The notes under the pieces: generated by a model
What the model was told of the DNA's origin: nothing
The model's input: only the letters and a program-made list of their open reading frames with translations
Databases searched by the model: none
Made by a program: the position numbers and the translations under genes
Shown: positions 1 through 7,142 of the stretch, piece by piece
How the letters are laid out: every line of letters begins with the position of its first letter
How positions within the stretch are numbered: the stretch's first letter is position 1
Source: Deltaproteobacteria bacterium
GTDB taxonomy: Bacteria; Desulfobacterota; DSM-4660; Desulfatiglandales; Desulfatiglandaceae
Assembly (NCBI GenBank): GCA_019313765.1
Contig: JAFDAP010000073.1
Coordinates: 1 to 7,295 of the forward strand
DNA: 7,295 nucleotides
Direction of reading: 5' to 3'

Positions 1-869
1 CTGGTTATCCCAGTCAGATTTTCAATAAAAAGTTTAATCTCTTCTGCCAACATATCATCGGTCTGCATGGTAAAACTGCCATCCTTCAGTTTTTCATAGA
101 GAGGAATCCTATTAGGGACTCTCAGGCTTCGAAGGCGGATAAAATGGGGATTGATCTGGTTGAGCACCCTGGCCGTTTCCAGGGCATGATCACGCCACAT
201 CTCCTGCCCGCCTAAACCCGGCATGACGTATTCCGACAATTCCATGCCTGCTTCGATGATTTTTTGTCCCGCCTCGATATGTTTTAAAGCTGTTACGCCC
301 TTTTTCATGAATTTGAGAAGCGGATCAAAGCCGGTCTCCAAACCGATATGTATCCTATTGAGGCCGGCTTTCTTGACTTGTTTCAATGATTCCACTGATT
401 TGCGCACAACCGTGCGTGACCTTGAATAGGTCGTTATTCGAGTGATCTCCGGAAATTTTTCCTTTAAAAACTTCAGGACTTCAACCAGGTCCCTTGTCTT
501 CATGACCAGGTTATCTGCGTCTTGCAGGAAACAGGCGCCGGTCCCGTAATAGAGCCAGGCGGCCAAACTGCGGTAGCTGTCGCTGTACCCGGGATTCCCG
601 AAAATATGGCTGATTACCCGGTCATTACATTCCCCGCCCGCCCCGAGTTTCCATGAAAGGGAATTGATGTCATCTGCAATGTCCCTGGCTGTCAGTATGT
701 CTTCCTTGATCTCCTCAACCGTCCTCAAAGAGAACTTTTGTTTCTTGTAGACCGGACAAAACAGGCACTGATTCCAGGGACAGTTCCTGGTAATCCGCAA
801 AAGCAGGCTTCGTGCCTCATTTGGAGGTCTGATGGGTCCCTGTTCAAAACTGAGTTGTTTTTCTGCCAT
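1..869 (-). CDS. Radical SAM protein, C-terminus cut by window edge
   Basis: The frame is open from an ATG at 869 to the window edge (289 full codons, no stop), so the C-terminus is missing. AAGGAG lies 11 nt upstream of the ATG. Residues 30, 35 and 38 are cysteines in RNCPWNQCLFC, the kind of cluster that binds a [4Fe-4S] centre and S-adenosylmethionine. The spacing is CX4CX2C rather than the usual CX3CX2C. A FLQDADNL strand lies at about 114-121, HIGLETG at 174-180 and SEYVMPGLGG at 212-221; these fit the Elp3/HemN-like half-barrel. The segment between the cysteines and FLQDADNL (about 42-113) is long and partly helical. From the family it should be a cytoplasmic, oxygen-sensitive enzyme that cleaves SAM reductively. 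The substrate is not recognisable and I give no gene name. It lies 212 nt downstream of the kinase on the same strand and could be co-transcribed with it. The best separate promoter match is weak (TTGATA, 17 nt, CATAGA at 944-916). Confidence 0.9.
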   Translation of the reverse strand, partial: MAEKQLSFEQGPIRPPNEARSLLLRITRNCPWNQCLFCPVYKKQKFSLRTVEEIKEDILTARDIADDINSLSWKLGAGGECNDRVISHIFGNPGYSDSYRSLAAWLYYGTGACFLQDADNLVMKTRDLVEVLKFLKEKFPEITRITTYSRSRTVVRKSVESLKQVKKAGLNRIHIGLETGFDPLLKFMKKGVTALKHIEAGQKIIEAGMELSEYVMPGLGGQEMWRDHALETARVLNQINPHFIRLRSLRVPNRIPLYEKLKDGSFTMQTDDMLAEEIKLFIENLTGIT

Positions 870-880
870 TTAACTTTTGG

Positions 881-886
881 CTCCTT
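881..886 (-). promoter_or_regulatory. Ribosome binding site of the radical SAM gene
   Basis: AAGGAG on the minus strand, 11 nt before the ATG at 869. The spacing is slightly long, but no other in-frame start nearby has a comparable site, so it supports 869 as the start. Confidence 0.6.
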
Positions 887-1081
887 TGTTCTATTACGCT
901 ATATTAGACATCATCTCTATGACAGAAAATGACAAATATATCAACCCTATGTTTTGGGACATGATAAAGACCACCCAGGCTAAAATTTATGCCGGATGGA
1001 CCTTGTGGCACGCCATATGTTTTTTGGGAAGAAAAGGGATGAGGATGTAAGGGGCACTAAAAGGAATGATATCAATTTTGA

Positions 1082-4000
1082 TCAGTTTCTATCCAAGACC
1101 TCGCGGGCAAAGTTGAGCAGTTCTCTATTGTCATAAGGCTTGATGATAAAGCCTTTTGCCTTTGACTCGATTGTCTCTTTTACAGATCCGTCAACTGAAT
1201 AGCCGCTGGTGACAATCACCTGTGCCTGCGGGTTTACCTTGAGAATCTCTTCCAGGCACTGTCTGCCACCCATACCCGGCATAATCAGGTCCAGGATGAT
1301 CAGGGCTATACTCTCATATTGCTTGCTGAAAATTTCCAGGGCGCTCTCGCCATCCGGCGCAGTAAGCACCTTATAACCTACGCTGGCGAGCATCTCTTTA
1401 CCCGGATTTCGAATGCTCTCTTCATCATCCACGAATAAAATGGTTTCACTTCCTCCCTTGACAGGCAATTTCACCTCCTTCACATCCGGTTCCTGCTTTT
1501 TTAGCTCTATGGCCGGAAAATAGATTCTGAAGGCGGTGCCCTTTCCCGGTTCACTTTCACATGTAATATAACCGCCGTGGCTTTGCACGATGCCATAAAC
1601 CATAGCCAGACCAAGACCGGTTCCCTTTCCTACCTCCTTTGTTGTGAAAAACGGCTCAAATATGTGCGTTTGTATGTCTTTTTCAATGCCGTGACCGGTA
1701 TCCGAAACACTCAACAGGACATATTCCCCGGGAGTGGCGCCCAGATGAGTTTTACAGAATTTTGCATCCAGAGTAATGTTTTTAGTTTCAAAGATCAGAT
1801 TACCCCCATCCGGCATTGCATCCCTGGCATTAACTCCCAAATTCATCATGATCTGCTCTATCTGGACGGGGTCTGCACTTACAGATTTAAGGTCGCCAGT
1901 CAGTTTTATTTCAATGCTGACCATTTTCGGGATCATTCGGTCTAACATCTTGGCGATCTGCACCACTTCCTGATTTAGATCCAGGGGTTTTAACTTGCTT
2001 TTCACCTTCCGGCTGAAAAGCAGGAGACGTTTTGTAAGATCGCTGGCCCGCTTGACCGATTTTATGATCGCTTCAATTCTGCTGAAGTCAGGGTCCTCAG
2101 GCTCCTTTTTCATCAACAGGATCTGGGTATAGCTGAAAATTGACTGGAGAATATTATTGAAATCATGTGCAATCCCCCCTGCTAAGGTGCCGACGGCCTC
2201 CATTTTCTGTGCAACCTGGAGTTGGGATTCCAAATCCTTTTTTTCGTGTTCCGCACGTTTGAGTTCTGTAATGTCATTGCCAATACAGAGGACCTCCGTA
2301 AGCTTGCCGTTTCCGTCAACTATGGGTTTATAGGTCCATGTGATCCATACTGTGTTACCATTCCTGAGTATATTTTCGTCTTCACTTACAAACTGTCGTT
2401 CCGGATCCTGCTGAAGGGACTCTACAAGTTTACCGAGATCCCGCTTTGCTGATTCCGTATTCGGGAAAATCGTGCCTCTCAAATTTCTTCCGAGAATATC
2501 ATTTTCAGTATATCCAAAAAACTTCTGTGCGAATTCGTTAAAAAATGTAATTTTTCCCTCTGTATCCCTTCTTAAAATGATGCTGTTAGCGTTCTCAACC
2601 AGTTCCCGATATTTTTCTTCACTGTTCCGCAACGCCTCCTCGGCCCGTCTACGCTCGGTGACATCCCTCACAATACCCCGGAATCCGGTCGAACTGCCTG
2701 ACGAGTCCCGTATCAGGGAAGCGGATACCTCAACTACATGGAGGCTCTTTTCATTTTTCCTGATTACTTCATAATCCGATATCATTGCAGGGTTGCCTGT
2801 TCGGTAAATCCCGTTAAAAATCCGATACATTTTCTTTGCGGTTTTAGGGCTGGTATAGTCACGGTTATTGAGTCCCGACAATTCTTTTCGGGAATACCCC
2901 AAAATCCTGCATAGTGAATCATTAAAAAAAGTTAAGTTCCCGGCAAGATCAACCTCAAAGTAGCCTTCTTCAACGCTCTCAAGTATTGAGCGATATTTCT
3001 CCTCGCTCTCCTGAAGCTTCTGAAAAGACATGGCCTCCATAATATTGATGGCTGTTTGCGAGGCAACACCCATCAAAAGACTCATATCGCTCTGGGTAAG
3101 GATCCTTTTTGACCTAACATTATCTATGGTTAAGACGCCTAAAGATCTTTTTTCATAGACAATGGGTACACAAATAAGCGCCCGGACTCCCATTTGTCTT
3201 GCTAATTCCAGACTTCTCTTTGAGAACGCCTCCTCAATTTCGGCAATATCATTTATCAAAAAGGGCTTCTGCTCTTTGAAAGAGAGTACAAAAACTCCTT
3301 TGGATTCAGGATTGTCGAGGTGAAACACGGCCTGCTTCAAAAACCTTTCTTGCTCCTTACTGTAACCGTAACCGGCTCTGTAAAGCAGCCGCGTCTCATT
3401 TTTGTTGGCAAGCATAAGCATGCCGCGATCAAAGTCCAGGCGCTTCTCCATTGCATTAACCACAGTTTTGACGAGGTCGTCTGTGTCTATAATCTTTGAT
3501 GTAGCCTGGCCGATCTCTTTTATAAGCAGGACATTCTTGTACCGGATATCCATTTCAAACAGGAGATCCTTTGCTGCATCGCCCTGTGTTTCAACGGTCT
3601 TGGTGAGTTCATTCTTTTCAAGATGTGCTGAGTAAAAGTAAAACAGCGCGGTGAGCAAGGCACATCCCAGGACAAGTATAACCCAACTCATGACCGGTAA
3701 GACGAAGAATAAACCCGAACATGCCGCAATGCCCGCTAAGGAAGAATAATTACGTAGCTGTTTCCAGATGAGAAAAGGGGTCTTATCCCAGGTTATAATA
3801 TAGCGACCTACTTCGGCTCCCCTGTGAATGCAATCAGGATGTTCGACCTTGGCATATTTATTGGTGAATAACTTGGCCATGGATTCCAGAAGACCCATCC
3901 GGTTTTCGCATTGATGAGGTTTTTCCTTAATGCCCGGCCTGGGCTTGACAAGGACCTCCATTTTATCGTCTGCGATTTGTCTGGTCTCTAATTTGTAGGC

Positions 4001-4366
4001 GCGGCTCAGATTAGAGGCAATTTTTTCCAACATCCAATAAGCGGAACCAGGTGTCATAAACCCCAAAGCGTATTGTCGTAATGTACCGGTTGCTTGAGAG
4101 GATGCAGCGTAGCGCCCGACTTCTCGGGAGATGTTTGGGTCCCCTGTCTTCTCGGTCAGAATTTCGTGAAAACGGTCTACCTCGGCCTGGGTGAACCAGT
4201 GAGACTGATCGTCCACTTCATATCTGGCGATCCCTGCGTAATTGAGGACAGAATCAATATCCACATCAGGATGAACTTTTTTGGCATACTCCACATAGTT
4301 CTTTATGATGCGGCTGTTATACAGAGACCCAGAGGTGTGATGGGTGGAATTGGGAGAAGAGACCAT
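1082..4366 (-). CDS. Membrane-anchored hybrid sensor histidine kinase (N-terminal sensor, GAF, two PAS, kinase, receiver)
   Basis: A 1094-residue hybrid kinase; numbering is from the ATG at 4366. Domains in order: an unnamed N-terminal sensor-like domain (about 15-193; cysteines 153 and 179; ends HRGAEVGRYIITW); two hydrophobic helices joined by a very short turn (about 207-248); a short coiled coil; GAF (about 276-443); two PAS/PAC modules (about 455-578 and 583-705, ending RDVTERRRAEE and NDITELKRAE); HisKA with GGIAHDFNN, phospho-accepting His734; HATPase with N box (Asn846), DTGHG (889-893) and GTGLGL (915-920); and a C-terminal receiver with acidic Asp980/981, phospho-acceptor Asp1026 in LDLIMPGMGG, Thr1053 and Lys1076. 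All catalytic residues are present, so autophosphorylation and transfer to its own receiver are expected. The onward partner is not visible. The turn between the helices leaves no periplasmic sensor, so sensing is probably cytoplasmic. The frame opens at a TTG (4387), but AAGGA lies 8 nt before the ATG at 4366, which I prefer. A strong promoter lies about 250 nt upstream. The N-terminal domain resembles heme-NO-binding/V4R-like sensors only loosely, and its ligand is unknown. Confidence 0.95.
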   Translation of the reverse strand: MVSSPNSTHHTSGSLYNSRIIKNYVEYAKKVHPDVDIDSVLNYAGIARYEVDDQSHWFTQAEVDRFHEILTEKTGDPNISREVGRYAASSQATGTLRQYALGFMTPGSAYWMLEKIASNLSRAYKLETRQIADDKMEVLVKPRPGIKEKPHQCENRMGLLESMAKLFTNKYAKVEHPDCIHRGAEVGRYIITWDKTPFLIWKQLRNYSSLAGIAACSGLFFVLPVMSWVILVLGCALLTALFYFYSAHLEKNELTKTVETQGDAAKDLLFEMDIRYKNVLLIKEIGQATSKIIDTDDLVKTVVNAMEKRLDFDRGMLMLANKNETRLLYRAGYGYSKEQERFLKQAVFHLDNPESKGVFVLSFKEQKPFLINDIAEIEEAFSKRSLELARQMGVRALICVPIVYEKRSLGVLTIDNVRSKRILTQSDMSLLMGVASQTAINIMEAMSFQKLQESEEKYRSILESVEEGYFEVDLAGNLTFFNDSLCRILGYSRKELSGLNNRDYTSPKTAKKMYRIFNGIYRTGNPAMISDYEVIRKNEKSLHVVEVSASLIRDSSGSSTGFRGIVRDVTERRRAEEALRNSEEKYRELVENANSIILRRDTEGKITFFNEFAQKFFGYTENDILGRNLRGTIFPNTESAKRDLGKLVESLQQDPERQFVSEDENILRNGNTVWITWTYKPIVDGNGKLTEVLCIGNDITELKRAEHEKKDLESQLQVAQKMEAVGTLAGGIAHDFNNILQSIFSYTQILLMKKEPEDPDFSRIEAIIKSVKRASDLTKRLLLFSRKVKSKLKPLDLNQEVVQIAKMLDRMIPKMVSIEIKLTGDLKSVSADPVQIEQIMMNLGVNARDAMPDGGNLIFETKNITLDAKFCKTHLGATPGEYVLLSVSDTGHGIEKDIQTHIFEPFFTTKEVGKGTGLGLAMVYGIVQSHGGYITCESEPGKGTAFRIYFPAIELKKQEPDVKEVKLPVKGGSETILFVDDEESIRNPGKEMLASVGYKVLTAPDGESALEIFSKQYESIALIILDLIMPGMGGRQCLEEILKVNPQAQVIVTSGYSVDGSVKETIESKAKGFIIKPYDNRELLNFAREVLDRN

Positions 4367-4374
4367 TTGATACA

Positions 4375-4379
4375 TCCTT
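4375..4379 (-). promoter_or_regulatory. Ribosome binding site that sets the kinase start
   Basis: AAGGA on the minus strand, 8 nt before the ATG at 4366. The same bases abut the ATG at 4375-4373 and lie downstream of the TTG at 4387, so neither of those starts is well served. This favours 4366. Confidence 0.6.
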
Positions 4380-4424
4380 GCAGACAAATCATTTTCGTTT
4401 TATTCATTTTACACTATTAATTAT

Positions 4425-4597
4425 GACGAACCCCTAAAAAGTCGTACTTAATGAATCTGTCATTTCGACCGCAGGGAGAAATTTTATGTTTTCAATTGGT
4501 TACACGTTAAAGATTTCTCGCTTCGCCCTCCGGGGCGTAGGCCCTACGGGCCTGAGGCTCGAAATGACAAGTGGGAGAGATTTTTTACGAGGTTAAC
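4425..4597. repeat. Palindromic repeat element with terminal inverted repeats (MITE-like), copy 1
   Basis: A 173-bp non-coding element. Its two ends are imperfect inverted repeats: GACGAACCCCTAAAAAGTC on the left, and on the right, read from the other strand, GTTAACCTCGTAAAAAATC. Inside these is a perfect 11-bp inverted pair, TGTCATTTCGA at 4458-4468 and its complement at 4559-4569. A further 7-bp pair, GAGAAAT, is at 4476-4482 and 4513-4519. A near-perfect palindrome, CGTAGGCCCTACG, is at 4536-4548. AATTAT directly flanks both ends (4419-4424 and 4598-4603), as a target-site duplication would. There is no ORF inside, so any movement would need a transposase in trans. Similar TGTCATTTCGA repeats are, as I recall, common between genes in Desulfobacterota. 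The outer boundary is supported by the second copy at 7181. Confidence 0.75.
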
Positions 4598-4616
4598 AAT
4601 TATAAAAAATTAGTTA

Positions 4617-4646
4617 ATTATATATATAAAAGTTATATAATGTCAA
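4617..4646 (-). promoter_or_regulatory. Consensus sigma70-type promoter for the hybrid kinase
   Basis: On the minus strand, TTGACA (4646-4641) and TATAAT (4622-4617) are both perfect matches, separated by 18 nt. The bases upstream of the -35 box are very AT-rich and could act as an UP element. The predicted start of transcription is near 4610, giving a leader of about 245 nt before the kinase ATG. That leader contains the whole repeat element at 4425-4597. The surroundings are AT-rich, which raises the chance of random -10 matches, but a perfect -35 as well is unlikely by accident. Confidence 0.75.
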
Positions 4647-4770
4647 TAGTTATTTATAAATATGCAAGGATATCCCCATGATTTTGTTTTGTGCACCGAT
4701 GCTCTCATGGTCAAATGGATAGTAAAGAGGTTTCGGAATCCTCTCTCACGCGTTTCATGGGAGGTTATTG

Positions 4771-4804
4771 CCTGTCTGCTCTGCTAATCCGCAGGGCAGA
4801 CAGG
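4771..4804. repeat. Strong intergenic hairpin
   Basis: CCTGTCTGC at 4771-4779 pairs with GCAGACAGG at 4796-4804. A T/G position and an inner CTGC/GCAG stem close on a 6-nt loop, TAATCC. As plus-strand RNA, with one U-G wobble, this is a continuous 14-bp stem. It lies 136 nt past the PilZ stop codon. No T-tract follows on either strand, so it is not a canonical terminator. It could stabilise a 3' end, act in rho-dependent or unusual termination, or be a REP-like dispersed repeat. Confidence 0.7.
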
Positions 4805-4830
4805 AAGTTCCGTGTATACGCAGTTGAGTT

Positions 4831-4853
4831 CGGGACAAGAGGTGGATGTCCCG
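4831..4853. repeat. Short inverted repeat past the PilZ gene
   Basis: CGGGACA at 4831-4837 pairs with TGTCCCG at 4847-4853 across a 9-nt loop. It lies 87 nt past the PilZ stop. No T-run follows it on either strand. It may be a weak 3'-end structure for the PilZ transcript together with the hairpin at 4771-4804. Confidence 0.4.
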
Positions 4854-4939
4854 GGGGATGTGTTTGAAAAAAATGAGATTGGTTTGTATTGTGAGCCAAG
4901 CGCACTATGTTTGGACTGAGATACTGCCGGGTTGAAGGG

Positions 4940-7096
4940 TTACTTATAAACGATCCTGAATTTCTTCTGCATATATTCCATGTATTCGTTTCCATACCTT
5001 ACATTCAGGACCCATGCCTGATATTGCTTCTCATAGGGCACCTCTTCAATCTTTACATAATCAAAGGGATAAAACAGGACCGGGACCCTGTCCATAGGAT
5101 AAACACCGGTCAACCGGGAAATGGCAATTGATAAGACGTTCCAGGGCAGGGCTTCCGGATTGGTCACCAAGATCTTGATACTGTTTAAGAGTTCAGACAG
5201 ATTGAATCCCAGATCTGATTGATTCACTATCAGGACCGCCGTTAATATCCCTCGACTGGTAAGAGCATATGCTTTCTGTTTACGCAAAAACCCGAGCCGT
5301 TCATAGACATCTTCTAGGGACCCGTCGCCGGAATCTTCCTTGCCTAAGGCCATGGCATCCAGGAGCAGACCCCCGGAGGAATGATTGTAGAATCGATTCA
5401 ACTCCCACAGATCGAGTGCCGAACACTCTCTAAGCGTCCATCCATCCGGGAGCCTGGCGCCTAATGACAGGCTTGTATAGGGCAGATAGGCAAAAGTATC
5501 CACAGAGCAACCTTTGGGGTTATCCAAGGTCCTGGCAAAACCTCCGAACACTCGATCAGGAAATTTGTTCTCCGGCCGGAAATAGCTCATTACATAGTCT
5601 ATTTTCGCTGATGGCAGGCGATGCATATCATTCAGGTAATGCATGATTTGCTTCAAAACGATAAATCCGGCCCGTTTGTTTTCCATGATCAGGGCAGCAT
5701 GGTGATGAATCATCCAGGCCTTGTCATATGCTCTCACCATGGAGATATGTCCGTAAATCCGTCCGTTTTTCTGGTAAGTAAAATGCCTGGCAATCTCCGG
5801 GTTTTCCTGGTAAAGTTTCTTATAAGTTTCCTTGAAATCTTCCCGATGAGACTGGATGAGGCCATACTTTTTGGGGTAGATAAAGCTCGAATCAAAGAAA
5901 AATTCCCAGAGTGCATCCATATCAATCTCGGCGGAAACATTGGCATAAGAGTCTAAGGCACTGGTCAGGATGTGGGTCAGACGGCTGTAAGTGTCAATAT
6001 CCATGTCCAAAATGGCGAGACCGCACCGGACCCAGTTTTCATCTTCCTTCACGCGGTAGATCACCTGGGCATGGCAATTCATTTTCAAGGAACCGGCAAA
6101 GGCAATGACCATGTCCGGTATGATCATCCCCGGCAACAAAATCCCATCATCCGCCTTTTCATATACGGAAAATCCTGATGTGGAAATATCCGAGACCCCC
6201 AATTGGACTCTTTTTTTCATTAAGGGATGATCGAAAATAAGAGTGGGTGACGGCACCAGGTGCTGGCGAGGATTGCGGGTTGCATTTGGTTTGAACCGTT
6301 TGATGCAGTCATTCGCTGGTTCGAGCACAATTTCCTTGTCCTGAAAGTCCAGCTTCTGACGAACACACAGGCAGGTTCCGGAAAAGAAGGCCCTTCGATG
6401 GTCGTGAAGACTGATATTGACCGGTTCATCCGGATTGAACCAGTGAAACGAAGAAGATAAATCGGGCCTCACTTTAATACGGAAGCCACCCGGGCTAAAG
6501 TCCACCAATTCTCCATTGGCCAAAAAACCGTTCTGGACCATTGTTACGCCGACATCGTGGCAGTCATACCGTTTTGCCCGCCTTTTACCCACTATATGGC
6601 TTGTATCAGGCAATTGAATCTTGAGATATTCGCTGGTTATCTCCTTTAGTACGGCCGGGACGATCGTCATGGATTGACCATTGCCAATGACAAAATGCTG
6701 AAATTCATATTTGTCCAGGTCGAGGCTTGGAATATGTTTATCCGACCAGCGGCACACTAGTTCCCTGCCAAGGCATGGCTCAGGACACGCCTTTATAAAG
6801 ATGCTATCCTGGTATCTGGAATGACGCAAGTGAACAAGGATATGCCCATCTGTAAAATGGATGTAATTTAATATATTTATCAGTGCTTCTTGATCCATTG
6901 GATTATTGCTTGTGTCGGCATGGGTCAGATCCTGATGCTGAAAAAGCGGGGGTGGAAGAACATTTTTGTTTGCGGAAACAGGCTCAACAGGCGTTTCCTT
7001 TTTTATAAGGAGTGCCGCCTTTTCTTGTTTGGTGAGCCCTGCTTCAGGACTGATAATCATTTCCCTTTCTGAAATGCTTTCCGCTGATCTATTCAT
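4940..7096 (-). CDS. PilZ-domain protein with second PilZ-like domain and C-terminal GNAT-like region
   Basis: A 718-residue cytoplasmic protein with no signal peptide or membrane segment; numbering is from the ATG at 7096. After a polar linker, a region at about 65-160 may be a YcgR-type N-domain. The first PilZ domain (about 170-270) has both c-di-GMP-binding motifs: RRAKR (172-176, RxxxR) and DFSPGG (199-204, DxSxxG). A second PilZ-like domain (about 280-385) keeps DISTSG (303-308) but has only RNPR (274-277) in place of RxxxR, so it probably binds poorly or only folds. The last 320 residues look like an acyltransferase (GNAT) fold, with the paired strands YGHISMVRAYDKAWMIHHHA at about 448-468. 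The acyl-CoA loop is degenerate (KRAGFI at 474-479). A second half at about 590-718 ends in strands around VPVLFYPF and YQAWVLN. By family, c-di-GMP binding would control the attached activity; the substrate is unknown. The open frame begins at a TTG (7126), but GGAGG 9 nt before the ATG at 7096 decides the start. Confidence 0.9.
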   Translation of the reverse strand: MNRSAESISEREMIISPEAGLTKQEKAALLIKKETPVEPVSANKNVLPPPLFQHQDLTHADTSNNPMDQEALINILNYIHFTDGHILVHLRHSRYQDSIFIKACPEPCLGRELVCRWSDKHIPSLDLDKYEFQHFVIGNGQSMTIVPAVLKEITSEYLKIQLPDTSHIVGKRRAKRYDCHDVGVTMVQNGFLANGELVDFSPGGFRIKVRPDLSSSFHWFNPDEPVNISLHDHRRAFFSGTCLCVRQKLDFQDKEIVLEPANDCIKRFKPNATRNPRQHLVPSPTLIFDHPLMKKRVQLGVSDISTSGFSVYEKADDGILLPGMIIPDMVIAFAGSLKMNCHAQVIYRVKEDENWVRCGLAILDMDIDTYSRLTHILTSALDSYANVSAEIDMDALWEFFFDSSFIYPKKYGLIQSHREDFKETYKKLYQENPEIARHFTYQKNGRIYGHISMVRAYDKAWMIHHHAALIMENKRAGFIVLKQIMHYLNDMHRLPSAKIDYVMSYFRPENKFPDRVFGGFARTLDNPKGCSVDTFAYLPYTSLSLGARLPDGWTLRECSALDLWELNRFYNHSSGGLLLDAMALGKEDSGDGSLEDVYERLGFLRKQKAYALTSRGILTAVLIVNQSDLGFNLSELLNSIKILVTNPEALPWNVLSIAISRLTGVYPMDRVPVLFYPFDYVKIEEVPYEKQYQAWVLNVRYGNEYMEYMQKKFRIVYK

Positions 7097-7100
7097 ATTC

Positions 7101-7142
7101 TTAATCCTCCGTTTCCATTTGCACAATCCCCGGCTCGGCCAT
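7101..7142 (-). CDS. Possible 13-residue upstream ORF of the PilZ gene
   Basis: On the minus strand an ATG at 7142 opens a 13-codon frame (MAEPGIVQMETED) that stops with TAA 4 nt before the PilZ ATG. An AAGG lies 6 nt upstream of its ATG. The PilZ ribosome binding site lies within its last codons, so translation of one could affect the other. It is too short to judge by composition, and I do not recognise the peptide. It could be a chance frame. Confidence 0.25.
   Translation of the reverse strand: MAEPGIVQMETED
7106..7110 (-). promoter_or_regulatory. Ribosome binding site that sets the PilZ gene start
   Basis: GGAGG on the minus strand, 9 nt before the ATG at 7096. It lies downstream of the TTG at 7126, which has no good site of its own, so the shorter product is preferred. 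The site falls inside the possible upstream ORF at 7142-7101. Confidence 0.75.

Larger units (their letters stand above)
4647..4939. other. Intergenic region downstream of the PilZ gene, with several inverted repeats
   Basis: No convincing gene is seen here. On the minus strand this is the 3' flank of the PilZ gene, leading into the kinase promoter. It holds a widely spaced 7-bp inverted pair (CCCATGA 4675-4681, TCATGGG 4755-4761) enclosing a small hairpin (AGAGG 4726-4730, CCTCT 4740-4744), then a strong hairpin at 4771-4804, then a 7-bp stem at 4831-4853. None has the T-run expected of a rho-independent terminator. An open frame at 4995-4765 on the minus strand is low-complexity read-through of these repeats and overlaps the PilZ C-terminus in another frame. 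Confidence 0.6.

Noticed and set aside
1060..1085. Palindrome-like ATCAA/TTGAT past the kinase stop as a terminator
   Set aside because: The stem is only about 5 AT-rich pairs and no T-run follows, so a terminator cannot be supported.
1577..1945. Plus-strand 122-codon open frame inside the kinase gene
   Set aside because: It lies antisense to the highly conserved ATPase region. Its sequence is a by-product of the real frame and resembles no protein I know. The other plus-strand frames under the three genes were rejected for the same reason.
4617..4722. Divergent plus-strand promoter (TATAAT at 4636-4641) with a 14-codon frame at 4678
   Set aside because: The -35 region is poor, the TATAAT arises from AT-rich sequence, and no gene follows on the plus strand. 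The AAGGA before the short frame is likely chance.
4691..4765. tRNA-like stretch (TGGTCAAATGGATAG followed by GAGGTTTCGGAATCCTC)
   Set aside because: It resembles a D-arm and an anticodon or T-arm, but there is no closing acceptor stem, no full set of arms, and the best arm has a mismatch next to the loop.
4765..4995. Minus-strand 76-codon frame overlapping the PilZ C-terminus
   Set aside because: It runs through the hairpins at 4771-4804 and 4831-4853, overlaps the real gene in another frame, and has low-complexity composition.
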